Shown here one piece after another: positions 1 through 11,573 of a stretch of 25,710 bases of DNA. The stretch is from Chromera velia. Its lineage: Eukaryota > Sar > Chromeraceae. Under the pieces are notes generated by a model. The model ran no database searches and had not been told where the DNA came from. It was given only the letters and a program-made list of their open reading frames with translations. A program made the position numbers and the translations under genes. Where the stretch lies: NCBI GenBank assembly GCA_018398765.1, contig JAHBMJ010001821.1:1-25710 (forward strand), read 5' to 3'. Each line of letters begins with the position of its first letter. Positions within the stretch are counted from its first letter, which is position 1.

Positions 1-30
1 ATACACGTACACACGCACACATGTATACAT

Positions 31-66
<36 letters not shown>

Positions 67-175
67 ACACACATACACGCACACACACACATACACACAC
101 ACATACACGCACACATACATATACACACACACACACACACGCGCACGCGCACACACACACACACACATACACAGA
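1..175. repeat. CA/TG microsatellite at the left edge
   Basis: Nearly pure (CA)n with interspersed ATACA and GCGCACGCGC units runs from the window edge to about 175. On the minus strand the reading frame of the exon at 299-893 passes through this repeat without a stop, only because (TG)n encodes Cys-Val. The repeat is more likely intron than coding sequence. Confidence 0.9.
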
Positions 176-298
176 GAGACACTGGAGGGCGGCAGGGAGC
201 GATGCAGAGGACATACATGCACCTGTGTGTATACACAGAGAGGAGCCAACCATTCGTACTCCCTGCATACGCACGTGCGAAGTGGCTGACTGACTGAC

Positions 299-893
299 AT
301 GGAGGCTTTTTATCCAGGCGCCGATCGATGATCTCGGCTGCCTCCTTCTCTAAGTACTCCACAATGGCCTGGCCCTTGTCAAACCCCGACAGCCTTGCTC
401 TCAATTCCACGAAGAGTTCTCTGAGAAAACGGTTTTCCGTTTTGTCTGCCAACCTTTTCTTTGCAGTCTCCTGAACGTCCTCATGTTCGCTCAGATACTC
501 AGTCCATAAGAATTGGGTCGACAGCTGGACGCGTGAGTTGGAGACGCCAGGACAGGTAAGAAAGGTGAAGAGGGCAATCTCGAGATCAATCAAGTCGTGG
601 CTGATCTTTGAACGAACTTTCGATTCATTGAGTCGTGTGGGATCGATTCTATCATCCACGTTACCTTGACGCTTCCCGATTCTCTGTCTTTCTCGCTGCT
701 GCCCCGCCGCTTCTTGACCCTCTCCCCCTTTTCGCCCTGCTCCATCCGCCCCTCTGACTTTCCCCCTTTCTTGCCCCTGTCCCCTTTCCCCACTCTCTTC
801 TTTCTCAGGATCCTCAGGCCAGTCACCCTCCAGCCAGATGCCAGGAAAGATATGTTTCCCTGGAGGCTTCTCACTCTCTCTGGTCCCACTCAT
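299..893 (-). CDS. Unrecognised protein, 5' exon of a gene running off the left edge
   Basis: A minus-strand frame opens with ATG at 893-891, one codon after an in-frame TAG (899-897), and stays open to the window edge. I end the exon at 299, before a GTCAGT donor, giving 198 codons plus one base. The protein begins MSGTRESEKPPGK, has a charged Gly/Arg/Lys/Glu-rich stretch (about residues 35-75), then a helical region of normal composition containing ISHDLIDLEIALFTFLTCPG, TQFLWTEYLSEHEDVQE, FLRELFVELRARL and IVEYLEKEAAEIIDRRL. The last part resembles an all-helical domain, but I recognise no family. Codon use and sustained amphipathic helices argue for real coding. An upstream exon is possible, because CACTAG just before the ATG could be an acceptor. 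Function unknown; the 3' part lies outside the window. Confidence 0.7.
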
Positions 894-1500
894 CCTCTAG
901 TGGCGACTGTTTCCGCTCGCCCACCGTCTACACGGGATTCTTGGTGGACCAAGGTTGAACAACCAATCGCCCTCGATGCACAAGGGAAGTGTGGCTGACG
1001 GTTTGGGACGTGGCAGTGCACAAGCCAACCGAACAACAAGTCAGAGACACCCAAAGCCACAGGCCGTTAATAGACCGCCTTTCCGGCAGGAATCGGAAGC
1101 AAACCCGGAATATAAGAACAAGATCTCAGTAGAGGTGATCGGGGCTTCGGGTGGGAAGTCTGTCTCAACTCCTTCCGTTCGCACAGTATGATCTAGGGAA
1201 GACTTCAATTGTCGAGGCTCGGGGTTCATCAAAGTGGAGTCGATCAGGCAGGGGCAGGAGAAGAGGAACAGGCAGTGAAAAAGGAAGGCTGCTGCGGGAG
1301 CATTATGTCGGTCTTTGATCGTTTCAAAGGAAAGCCAAAAGAAGAGGACACTTCAGCTCAAAATTGATAAAGCGTACTTGCGTTTCATTCTGCTCCACAC
1401 TCATGAATCATTAGCTTGAAGCTGATGCTACATGACACACCTATTGTGTACAGGCGTGACTCTTGGAGCAGTTTGGTGGACAAAAAGCGGATCAGTAAAC
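894..1500. other. Gene-poor upstream region
   Basis: About 600 bases 5' of the minus-strand exon. Short frames on both strands lack splice signals or recognisable motifs, so I see no supportable gene. It probably holds the promoter of the gene at 299-893. Confidence 0.4.
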
Positions 1501-1621
1501 ACATCTTATGTGTTTTCTTCCAATAGGTCCACTACTTTGCCGTGCCCTGCTTCTTCCTGTCTATTGGGTGTTCACAGTGCTTCACACAAACACAGACAAA
1601 CAAACATACATACAGACACAC

Positions 1622-1664
<43 letters not shown>

Positions 1665-1689
1665 TACACACACACGCATACACACACAA

Positions 1690-1766
<77 letters not shown>

Positions 1767-1967
1767 TAGCAATGTTTCCAAACCGTTTATCTGTTTTTGT
1801 GCATACGCACACCTACAGTATGATATGCTTCACAGGTTCATAGTACAGCAGGTCGCTCCCCTTCTGTCGGCCCCGAACAATGGCTACGAATACGTTCTAA
1901 AATACATCTTATGTGTTTTCTTCCGATAGGTCCACTACGTTGCCGTGCCCTACTTCTTCCTGTCTGT
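1501..1967. repeat. Pair of 64-bp direct repeats flanking a CA tract
   Basis: The sequence at 1501-1564 (starting ACATCTTATGTGTTTTCTTC) recurs at 1904-1967 with about four substitutions, 403 bp apart. Both copies run into an ACAAACACAGACAAACATAC spacer and then a long CA tract, so a unit of at least 64 bp with its microsatellite appears duplicated. The sequence following each CA tract differs. Confidence 0.85.
1615..1762. repeat. CA microsatellite
   Basis: (CA)n with occasional CATA and CGCA interruptions. Reading frames through it are Thr-His or Cys-Val repeats and are not genes. Confidence 0.95.
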
Positions 1968-1979
1968 TAGATATTCATA

Positions 1980-2000
1980 CAAACACAGACAAACATACAT

Positions 2001-2037
<37 letters not shown>

Positions 2038-2066
2038 TACACACACATACACACACACACATACAT

Positions 2067-2141
<75 letters not shown>

Positions 2142-2142
2142 T
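1980..2142. repeat. CATA/CA/GA compound microsatellite
   Basis: Composed of (CATA)n, then (CA)n with CATA interruptions, then (GA)n to about 2141. It is followed by an ATGCATGCATACATATATATATGCATACATAC palindromic-rich stretch to about 2200. Confidence 0.95.
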
Positions 2143-2199
2143 GTAGATGCATGCATACATATATATATGCATACATACATACATTTTGCATGCATGCAT

Positions 2200-4975
2200 T
2201 ATTACACAGACAGGCAGGCAGATGCAATGCCATGTACATGGTGCATCGCTGTCACAGTTCAACCTACAATGTTGTCCAGAAGAACGATGGTGAACGGTGT
2301 GATTCTAGTGGGACCAAAGCAGACACAGCCCACACTCCCCGCAAGCTTCCTCTCTGTTTTTACATTTGTATTTTGTCCAAACTTCCCGCACACTCCCAGA
2401 GAGATGGCTACACAACTGTTTATGGTACGCATATATCAGGAGTATTGAATTGACACATGCATACGAACAGGCAGTGCCACACGCATTAAACGCCGCATTT
2501 TCTGGCCATAAGACAAAAGTGATAGAGAGGGTCGGATGGAAGCAGAGCTAGTCAGAATGAAAGAAAGAGAAACAGGCATAGAGCATAGGACAGAAGAAAA
2601 GCTGAATTTTCAGACGGTGGCATCGTCAATCCGCATGTATACTGAAAAGGAAGAGATGTTCAAACACACCTGGACCTCGGACTTTCAAGTTACGACGGTA
2701 CCGATCTGTACCTGTTACACCGACACATCCACTACAGAATCGAACACATGCAGAGAGAGACACTCAAATGGACAGATGAACCGAAAAGATCTTCTGGAAA
2801 GGGGACGTAGAAGAAATATCGTTTTCAGATCTCAATGCATGCACGGTGTTGTCTGACCTTTGCGTTCGTCCTCAGGTATAAGTGGAGATACGATGAGGCA
2901 CATAGACAGAAAGAGTAGAGCACGCAGGGTGCAGTATTTGGTATGAGGAGGTGCCACTCTTATTCGTGGGAACTCCTGGACAGTTGGAATCAGAAGCGAG
3001 GTTCTGAAAGTGACTTCATTTCAATGCGTTTATCGCTGTTTTGGCCCCAGAAAGCCTATTTGGATGGCACTTTCAGAAGTTCTATTACCTTCAATTCGCT
3101 TTTCTTGGCCACTCACAATGGGGAAACGTCAACTTTTTGCGCGCAAGTGACTTACCTGTGTGAAAGTGGCTGACTCACTAATTCTTATGAGATTTCTGCA
3201 CAATATGTAGTCTTCCAGGTATTTTTGCTGTCAATTTTGCCAGTTTCTACCTCTACCACCGTCAACCTTAGAATTAATAGGCTTGCAAGGCCGGAACTAG
3301 GGCCAGAAGCTAGGCCAGAAGGAGCTTTGGGGCGAGAGATGAAGATGAAAAGGCGCAGTCCAGCCTAGCCTATCAGAATGAAGTTCTCTGGTTCTTCTTC
3401 TTTTCTGATTGAGCTAGATTTCAGTAGAAGGAGGACAAGGCCATGTGTTCCTTATGATGATATAAGACCACTCAGGTCCACTCTGCCTTACCACGGGAAT
3501 TCAGTGAGTGACCGTCACAGGAAAATCGTTCTTGCCTGTGTTATCTTCCTTTGTGGGAGAGGACTGCCCGAGACTGCCCTAACAGTGTGTCGAGCTGCGC
3601 ATCGAAGCTGCTGAACGTCAGACGCTCATTTATAGCCTAAAATTATAGGCCGATGGTGATGGTGAATGATGATCATGATTGATGATGAAACGCAATAAAA
3701 GCAAAGCACTGGCAGATACTTCTACATAAAAGACCTATACTATAAAAATTAGAGACTGCATATAAAAAACTAGAAAAGAAAAGACTAGAGTTCAAATTAT
3801 GAGGAATGCATTTCTTTTTCTCTTCATGAACGTACGTATTGGTACATATTGGGCTAGAAGTCTTAAAAGGTTTATTTTGCATGCAGACACGCAGACAGAG
3901 GGCCCCTGCATAAGTGGGCACACGCCGGCCTCACGCAGGCATCCAGTTTGAATCGATCATCACCCAACGTCCCAGTCTATGCCGCAGATCGATGCACAGA
4001 GGAACCGTTTCGGGCGGAAGACGACGAATTCAAAAGGAACCGCAGTGGAGTCTCCAGGGCTGAGTGCAACAGGGGTTTGCTTAGAAATACTCCCCTCAGG
4101 CTCGTGATGAAGAGGAGATGCATGGGAGGGGGGAGAAACAAAACAGGAACACCACAAGCAAAATGGGCAGGAGGATGTGTGTGCACCCCAGTAAAGAACA
4201 CCATTCTCACTGCCGTTGTGAGGTGGCAAGAGCACAAGAATGTGCAATATTTGCAAAGAAAGGAAGAAAGGCAAGCATGGTCGAAGATGCAGACAATACA
4301 GAGAGAACAACTGCGTGCATAAACCGAGCATACAAGACCATGACATTAAGGAAGGACGCAAGATTAAGAACAGCTATGCAGTTTTCCGTCACAGCAGTCA
4401 CAGTAGAGTGTGTTTATTCTCCTGCTTCTGAGGGTCAAAGGTGAACAGCTTTCATTTGAAAGGTTTCGTTCACCCGCTTCCCTTTTTTGAAACGCACAAA
4501 CGGACAGACAGACAGAGGATTTCTGCGTATGTGGGCACACGCCGCGCTCAGACATGCCGCCATTTGATCCTTCCCTCAACGCCCCCATCCATCCACGCAG
4601 CTAGTGCGCAGACAAACGAGAGAAAAATAAGGAAGACAACTGTGAGCTTCTGCCATGGAGCTTTCAGGGCCGTGTACAGCAGGGAGGGACAATTTGAGAT
4701 GCCCCCCGGTCAGGGGGGAGATCGAGGAGATGGGAGAATGGAGAGACGTGCATGAGACTACTATGCAATGCAGGGAGAAGATCGAGTAGCAATTCACAAG
4801 CGTGCACAGGCCCCGAAAAGGAAGCAAGGAAGGAAGAGTCGACTCGCTCCCAGAGGCGAGGTGGAAAGGAAAGAAGAGGACATTGTCGACAGAAGTAAGA
4901 GACAAAACGTGGTGGAAGGGCACAACATTCGAAAGGGTGCGGAGGAAGGAAGAAAGGAAGAAAGAAAAATGAGAG
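2200..4975. other. Intergenic region without a supportable gene
   Basis: About 2.8 kb of mixed composition. The short frames on either strand have no recognisable domain, no convincing splice frame and no neighbouring exon. It contains a short inverted repeat (about 2998-3011 against 3072-3086, GTTCTGAAAGTG / CACTTTCAGAAGT), a short GGCCAGAAG direct repeat near 3301-3325, and an AT-richer stretch at 3630-3800. Confidence 0.4.
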
Positions 4976-4980
4976 GACAG

Positions 4981-5011
<31 letters not shown>

Positions 5012-5012
5012 G

Positions 5013-5047
<35 letters not shown>

Positions 5048-5080
5048 AAAGAAAAGAAAAGAAAAGAAAGAAAGAACACG
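4976..5080. repeat. GAAA microsatellite
   Basis: About 100 bp of (GAAA)n grading into (GAAAA)n, flanked by purine-rich DNA from about 4930. Frames through it read as Lys/Glu-rich on plus and Phe/Leu/Ser-rich on minus; neither looks like a gene. Confidence 0.95.
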
Positions 5081-6598
5081 AAACAAAGAAATGCGGGCAC
5101 ACGAAGGAAGACTTTCGAGTGCCTTCCATGCAGCACAACTGCCTATTTTATCTCTCTTGTGGAGCTGAGAGAGAACAAATTCGTTCAGAAGGCTTTCTTT
5201 CTTCCATCCTCGTGCTTGATTCCTCTCTTGCTTTTCTCGCGTGTTTGTCTATTTCCATTCCTTCGATCGTCGATTGATTTCTTCATTGTCTTCGAGGAGT
5301 CGACTCGACTTGACATGCCGCTCTCTCCTCTCTCGTCAGTGGAAGAAATGAAGGGTCTCTCCTCTACCTCCAGCATGGAGTGTGCTTACGCGGTTTGACA
5401 AGGGTGTTCGGTGAAATTTTACGGGTACGCGACTGTGTATTCGGACAGGCAAGGACTGTCAAGACAGGTCTTTTGGTTCCATCTTCTCGTGACCATCTTT
5501 CCACCCGCATCTATTTCTAATCTGGACATCGCGCGGACACGCAAGGACCACGCGAAGAGGCAACAGACACAAAGAACGAATCATACAAAAGTCTGCATAC
5601 CTTTCCGTTCTACCCGTGCGTGCTCCGGCTCGTGCACCATCGTCCCTCCCGCTTTCGTTGCCTTTCGAGTTTTTGCTTTCCCTTTTTTTGGATTGAGAGC
5701 AGACATCAATGCAACAAAGATGCGATGCCTCGTCATGCGTCATTCTATCAATAAATAACTTTCTTTTCAACATCCTGCCTGCTCTCCCACTTTTTTGTGC
5801 ATCTCATTTTGTTGCCTCCTTCGCACGTCATTTTGTATTAATTCTGGCTTTCGGGGCCGCAGACGGAGAGAAGGAAGTAGGAGAGAAAGACGAATCAATC
5901 AATGAAATTCGTATGCGGATCTACAAAGGGAAATGTGAAGATGCAGGCAGGCACCTGAAAGAAAGAAAGAAAGATTCAATGCAGCCAGAAGGGTTATTCT
6001 GATAAACAAAAATATTGAAGCCAGTCATTTAACGTATTTTCCATTTCTTCCTCGAGTGAGCCGCTTTTGTTCTTTCTGAACAATCCTCGATCGCCTCGGT
6101 GCGTCTTACTTCCTCTCGTTTCCTCCTCATTTTTCCGAAAAGGAAAGAGGGCAAGTAAACGGACGCAGCGCAGCGTTTGGCTTTTGCAAGAGCGGAGAGA
6201 GAGAAAAAGGAAAGAGAGTGAATCATCTGCAATTGTATGAGGGAGTTTGAAGCGTAAGAGAGAGAGAAATCCATCATTGAAAAGAGGAGGGGGGGGGAGT
6301 AGGCAATCTCCATTTGTGTCAACGACGGCAACGACAACAAACAGTGAAAATACCACAGGTCTGAAGAAGTGAACAAGAAAGCAGACCCACACGCTCTCCT
6401 CCTTGCCTTTTCTGAGAGAGCATTTCCTCTTTTGTTTCGTTCTTTGTTACTCACTTTTTTGCTTGCATTTCCTTCACCCACTCTTGCCTTCACTTTTTCC
6501 CAGCATTTTGTTTTTCCTTTCACCTCGCGATGCCTCTCTCAAGATTTTTGGATGCACATTTCCACAGGGACTTTTCATGCTTAATTTTCTTTTCTCTC
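5081..6598. other. Intergenic region downstream of the large minus-strand gene
   Basis: About 1.5 kb between the GAAA tract and the stop codon of the minus-strand gene at 6599. It is rich in CT/GA tracts and I can support no gene. Part next to 6598 is expected to be the 3' UTR and polyadenylation region of that gene. Confidence 0.4.
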
Positions 6599-8297
6599 TC
6601 AACCTCTCCGATCTGAGCGAAATAAAGGATCGTGCAGGACGGTTGAAGCGTCTCTGTCCTCTCTTTCTCCCAGTTGAGAATATTGCTGCTGCAGGAGGGG
6701 GGGACCCGCGGGAGGTCCAGACTCAGAAGCACGTTCGTGTGCCAGGAGGAACTCTGGGTGGACATCTCTCTGTACGTCTCTGGGATTCCCAACACCTTGA
6801 AGCGATACCGGCACCTGCTGTTTTTCCTTCGTGTGGTGACTTTGTTGCCTCAACATTCCTGACGGCGGAGGAAACGGAAAAAGGCCGGGAGGACCCCAGG
6901 CACCGACATGCCCCTCAGGTCTCTCAAGTGGGGGAGGGATGGGAGGTGCAGCCCTTCGTTCGCTTCTTTGTGACGGTTGAGGTGGGAAAAAGTTTGGGAC
7001 AGGCCCGTCTCCCCTGATTTGAGGGAGAGGCTGTAAAGGCGTTAGACGTTGTTCCTGCTGCTGCTGCAGGTAGGGAATCCTTGTGGTGACAGAGGAGGGA
7101 GAAGGGGGAGGGGCAGGGATGGGGAAAGCAGAGGAAGAAGAAGCGGAAGACGAAGAGGAAGAAGAAGAAGGTCTGAAACCACTCTGATGATGCTGCCCCT
7201 GCGGTCTCCTCTCAAAGGAGTCCTGCGGAGGTTCTCTCACCATACGGACCCCTGACGTCGTCATATGAGGAGAGACAACACCACCGGGGGTAACCAACGG
7301 TATAGCTTGGACGGGCTCGGGCAGAAGTGCAGGCGCACCAGAGGAAGTCGGTGGCTGTGCATCCAGTTGCCTTTCGACTCTCTGCTGCTCTACCTGTTGC
7401 TGTTGCAACAGGGCTGTTGGAAGGGCGGAGGAGTCTCCAGAGTTCGGGGGCACAGAGACAGAGAGGGACCCCCCAGATGCCGTGGGAGACGATTGAGAGG
7501 GGGCCATATCTGAGGGCCACCCTTGCACAAGAGCAAGCGTCCCTCTCGGGTTTGCATTACCGTGCACACTCCGTGTGCGTCCCTCTGCCTGCCCCTGATA
7601 CTGTTCTTGTTCCTGTTGTTGGATCATCAGATGCTGCAGAGCTCTTTCAATTTCGCTCCTGTCAATCTGAGCAGGAACAACACCCCCGTCTCCCGAAGGC
7701 TGCAGGACGAGGAAGGAAGTGGTGGGCTGACCGTCAGCAGACCCACAAGAGACAACAGGAACCAAAATCGGAAGCTGTTGCTGTTGTTGTTGTTGCGTCT
7801 GTGTGCCTGCAGCGTGAACAGGCTGAGAGGCTGAGGGGGCCTCTTCACCATCCGCTAGAAAACCTGAGCCCCCCCTCACTTCATCGTTTCTCCTCACACC
7901 ATCATTTCGTCCAGGCCAGCTGCCAGTGGAAGTGAGGGGCTCTACTGGTCGGTGGAAGGAAGTGCTACTGCTACTGACGGGATGGGTGGGTGTGCGGCCG
8001 CTGAAGAGGGACACGTTCGGGGCCTCCGCGTTCCGTTCCTCCCTCACTGTCCTGGTGGCTTGAGCCAAGTGAGAAGGAGGAGAGGCGGCAAGCACCGGCG
8101 AAGACACGCCAACTCGGACTGCAGCAGCAGCAGCAGCAGCAGCAGCCTGCCCGGTGTTGGCTGTCCCTTGGATTCCTCCAACGTTGGAGGCTACTGTCTG
8201 TCCAACGCTGACGGTGGTGTCTGTGTTTGTGATCAGACAGCAGAAGTGTCCAGAGAGTCTCGAGGGGACACGCAGAAATTTGAAGTCGACAACAGAC
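6599..8297 (-). CDS. Large Q/S/P-rich disordered 3'-terminal exon
   Basis: Terminal exon of a minus-strand gene: 565 codons plus stop TGA (6601-6599). It begins after a GCGTGCAG acceptor at 8298, completing an Arg codon split with the exon ending at 8517 and giving R-SVVDFKFLRVPSRLSG. After about 40 ordered residues the protein is low complexity: poly-Ala (from a GCA repeat at about 8117-8145), a Q8 run, LLQQQQVEQQRVERQ, a long Ser run (from a GAA repeat at about 7130-7172) and Pro-rich segments. Such composition is typical of scaffold or transcription/RNA-associated regulators, but no catalytic motif or family is visible. An in-frame ATG at 8311 lies inside the intron and is probably not the start, because phase-matched exons lie upstream. 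The opposite-strand frames here are shadows. Confidence 0.7.
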
Positions 8298-8516
8298 CTG
8301 CACGCAACCATGCAGGCAAGAGAGAGACAAAATAAGAACCATGCAAGCCGAACAACTGATCATCCAAGCAACCATGCAACGATGCATCCGATTGGATCTT
8401 CTGACATCCGTCTCGTCTTGTCTCGTCTCGCTCTTCCAAGAAGGCGAAAAGCAAGAAGACCGTCAGGAAAGGCAAACAACACTCAAATAGCCAGATAGAT
8501 AGATAGACGGACAGAC

Positions 8517-8644
8517 CTGTAGACACGGAGCGTGCAGGATGGAGGACGGGGGTGCAGTGATGACAGCCTTTCTGTTTCCCTCCCCCCTTCTGTGGGCGCC
8601 TGAGTGACCACTTCGATGAGCGCCTTCGCCTGGTCCAGATCGAT
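8517..8644 (-). CDS. Internal exon of the large minus-strand gene (IDLDQAKALIEVV)
   Basis: A 128-bp exon between a strong acceptor (T-rich tract then TTTGTAG, just above 8644) and AG|GTCTGT at 8517. It encodes 42 residues starting IDLDQAKALIEVVTQAPTEG and ends in phase 2, matching the start phase of the exon at 8297. The intervening intron is 219 bp. The first 15 residues look like a conserved amphipathic helix; no domain recognised. Confidence 0.6.
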
Positions 8645-8686
8645 CTACAAAGACAAAAAAAAGAAAACACCAGCCAAGCCATTCAC

Positions 8687-8721
8687 TGAAGTAGGAGCAG
8701 ACAAATCTCCGAGCAGACAGC
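8687..8721 (-). CDS. Candidate 35-bp micro-exon
   Basis: It lies between a good pyrimidine-rich acceptor (CTTGTTCCTCTTCAAG) and a GTGAAT donor. Its 35 bp (2 mod 3) is exactly what converts the phase 1 end of the candidate exon at 8850-8942 to the phase 0 start of the exon at 8517-8644. It would encode (R)CLLGDLSAPTS. Deduced from phase only. Confidence 0.35.
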
Positions 8722-8849
8722 CTTGAAGAGGAACAAGAAATCGGATCAGCTCTTTTGCTTATTTGTATCTGAACAATGAAGATTCATCAAGAAGACGTCT
8801 TTCCTTAGAATAATGACCACACTCTGCATTCAGGCGTACTTGGTCTTAC

Positions 8850-8942
8850 GCAGATGCACATTGCAGGGAGGCGGGCAGGTGTAAGCTAAGGAAATAGCCA
8901 GGGAAAACATCCCGCACTCAGAGACAACAGATGAAAACTCTT
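8850..8942 (-). CDS. Candidate exon of the large minus-strand gene
   Basis: A 93-bp exon after a TCTGCACCAG acceptor and before a GTAAGA donor. Only one of its three frames is open, and that frame requires one base from the previous exon, matching the phase 1 end at 10232. It would encode EFSSVVSECGMFSLAISLAY followed by TCPPPCNVHL. The cluster of Cys is notable but is not a motif I can name. Confidence 0.4.
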
Positions 8943-10231
8943 CTGGTGCAGAAAAAGACACACGATCATCCTGACGATATGCATGGTGGGTCCAGCCGAC
9001 CGATAATTCCTCTACTGAGTGGGAAGGGGGAGAGACCATCCATCACACGCTTCTTTCTGCTCCAAGCGTCACAGAGGCACACCGACTCCCTGACTGACCG
9101 TCATGGCGACTTCCGATCCTCTTTCCACTTTGGGAAGGGACGCTGTGTCCATCTGACGAGAAGACCCTCCCTCCACACGCACACACACGTGCCCGTTGCT
9201 GCTCAGAAGCAGCGCGTTGAGATTCTTCAAATTCCGTGTGGCTGGAACCCGGCCTGTATGCATGCATGCATGTATCGATCGATCGATCGATATGTATGCA
9301 GATGGTTGTTGCATGCATGCCCTCATGCCCTTTTCTTTCAACGGAGCCTTGAAAGTACAGCTTGCAAGGCTGACAATGAAACTGCGCGAGCGGGGACCGC
9401 GCCGCATGCACCAAGAACAAGAAGAGAAGACAAAAGAAGAGAAGAGAATTGGAAGGACCTGCAGAGACAAAAAAAGAAGAGAGGGAGCTACTCTGAGAGT
9501 CTGTTTCACGTTCCGCGGGTTTTCCAATCTTTTGAACATCATGGTGCAAATGACGAAGAGCAACAACCCCTCACACCTTTAAGCAACATGACCAACGGAC
9601 TGACTGACTGACTGACTTCCAAACACGAAGGAGACGCCGTCACCCGCTACCATCTCTCCTTTCAGGACGGAGAATCTGCTCGTTCAATTATTTGCACACA
9701 CACGCACACTTCCATCTACTGATTCACACACGTGGAACGGAGAGGAAGAGAGAATGGAAAGGGGAGACACTCGGATAAATTACAAAAGGAACAAAAGCCT
9801 CCGAGCCAACGGAAAGGAAAATCTGGAAGCAGGAATTTTTACTTATCGTTCTCTCTCTTGCACTAGCACGTACTCTCTGTCTCTCTCTTGCACTAGCACA
9901 TACACATAAAAACGCACCGGTAGGCGTGCACGCCCCCTCTCCTCACGTTCTGCTCGTACACGAGAGAGAGACTTCTGTTGTGGCGTGACTTGGTGAATGT
10001 CGCAGAAGAGGGGTGAGCATTGTCGGGGACGCTGACACCTACATGCATAGATTCACTCACACACACACACACACACAGAGAGGGGGTGGGGGGGTGGGGG
10101 GGATGGAGGAGCTAAAGGGAATTTGGGGCACGGGTTGTTTTGCTTTCTCTCACATTGTCCTTCTTTTTTGATTTGAAGAAGGGTCATACACATTTGACTA
10201 CCTGTTTGCCTAGGTGACTTGACGCACTGAC
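8943..10231. other. Probable intron of the large minus-strand gene, with repeats
   Basis: About 1.3 kb without an exon I can support. It contains a palindromic GCATGCATGCATG ... ATCGATCGATCGAT stretch (about 9255-9320), GACT repeats (9597-9616), a 19-bp direct repeat CTCTCTCTTGCACTAGCAC at 9851-9869 and 9881-9899, a CA tract (10053-10078) and a G-rich run (10082-10103). Confidence 0.4.
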
Positions 10232-10701
10232 CAAAACGCAAAACGTCCGGGTGCCATGCAAAGAGGTCCCGACGTTCCTCTCCTCCCTCCCGTCCTCTCC
10301 TGTCTTCCCTCGAGTGCTGCTCTCTTGCTCCTCCAGCACTCCCGTCCTCCTGCCCCCGCAGAATTGATGGGTGTGCGGGACTCTGTCGCAAGGGAGCGGT
10401 CGTTGCAGGTGTGGGGTGAGCTGTCACGTCAACGGCACAAGCGGACGACGGGCCGGCAAACTGGACCAGGGGAGGTTCCCTCACCCCTGCTGAAACAGAT
10501 ACAGTCGGGGCGAGAGACAGAGAGGGGGGCGAGGTCTTCGGTTTGTTCAGCAGAGACGAAGCCGCGGCTTGAGGAGCCTGCATGGCGTGTCCCTCATCAG
10601 ACGGCCGGATGCGGATGCTGAGTTTCTTCGACCCGTGTTTGTCGGCACGCCGCGCATCGCGTTGGACTGGGCACCTCCTCTCGTGCTTCTTCACGTCCCG
10701 A
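10232..10701 (-). CDS. Exon with a Cys/His-containing basic start and a disordered tail
   Basis: A 470-bp exon between GTCCGTTCAG (acceptor, just above 10701) and a GTCAGT donor (10231). It begins SRDVKKHERRCPVQRDARR, whose H-x3-C spacing recalls the second half of a CHHC/C2HC zinc finger. The first two ligands would have to lie in the previous exon, and I cannot show them. The rest (about 130 residues) is Ala/Pro/Ser then Arg/Glu-rich and probably disordered, ending DLFAWHPDVLRF. The start is phase 2 and the end phase 1, which fits the candidate exon at 8850-8942. Family unknown. Confidence 0.5.
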
Positions 10702-10929
10702 CTGAACGGACACACACAAAGACGTGTATTCATGCACGCACACACACACACACATACATACACGCAGAGGGAGGGTAGGAGGGGGGAAGGAAGAAGAATG
10801 GAGGAGAGCGAATGTGACCCTGTGACGTCTGCAGATTTTCCTCTTGTTTAGGGACTGAGGAAGCGGAAAAGGCAGCGAAATCGGAAAGGAACAACAGACA
10901 TGAAAACACATGGACAGATAGACAGACAG

Positions 10930-11092
10930 ACGGACAAATGGACCGCATGTTGGTTCTTGTTTCCATTCGATCCACTTCCTCGTGAAAATGCACGCCGTTT
11001 TTAAATATTGAGAGTCTCCTGAGGGCACTGCTTCAGAGATGGATACAGACAGAACCAGAAACGACGTCGAAACAGAAAGGCAGCCCGGCAGG
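10930..11092 (-). CDS. Possible exon, 3' border uncertain
   Basis: It begins after a good acceptor (TTTTCCACTTCTGCAG) at 11092 in the phase left by the exon at 11133-11182. The open frame reads LPGCLSVSTSFLVLSV, then SISEAVPSGDSQYLKTACIF and TRKWIEWKQEP. I cannot choose its donor, so the end given is approximate. The hydrophobic run could be a single membrane segment. Confidence 0.3.
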
Positions 11093-11132
11093 CTGCAGAA
11101 GTGGAAAACACACAGAGGGAAAAAGAACTCAC

Positions 11133-11182
11133 CCCGAGCCCACCATCCCGCATCCAAACGAGCATGCCGACAACTTAGGGGC
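11133..11182 (-). CDS. Candidate 50-bp exon
   Basis: A short exon between a very good acceptor (CTTTCTTCTTTGCAG) and a canonical GTGAGT donor. In the phase set by the exon at 11813-11994 (phase 0) it reads APKLSACSFGCGMVGS and ends in phase 2. Supported by splice signals and phase. Confidence 0.45.
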
Positions 11183-11314
11183 CTGCAAAGAAGAAAGAAA
11201 AAATGGTGTGCTGGGAAAGAAACGAAGAACAAAAGAACAGAAGAGGACAGAGAGACGCAGAAAGAACGCTCAAATGCGCAAAAAAGGTGGTGCAAACCAG
11301 TGAACACAAAGAGA

Positions 11315-11573
<259 letters not shown>

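Noticed and set aside
955-1232. Short frames on both strands (plus 955-1191, minus 1041-1232)
   Set aside because: No domain, no splice signals that link to the exon at 299-893, overlapping on both strands.
1432-1929. Long Thr-His and Cys-Val reading frames
   Set aside because: They are translations of CA/TG microsatellites; the same artefact occurs at 1-175, 1980-2142 and 11317-11432.
6674-7935. Plus-strand frames opposite the Q-rich exon
   Set aside because: Antisense shadows of low-complexity coding sequence; no motif or start context.
9255-9320. CATG/ATCG palindromic run as an integration or origin site
   Set aside because: Best explained as simple tetranucleotide repeats of self-complementary units.
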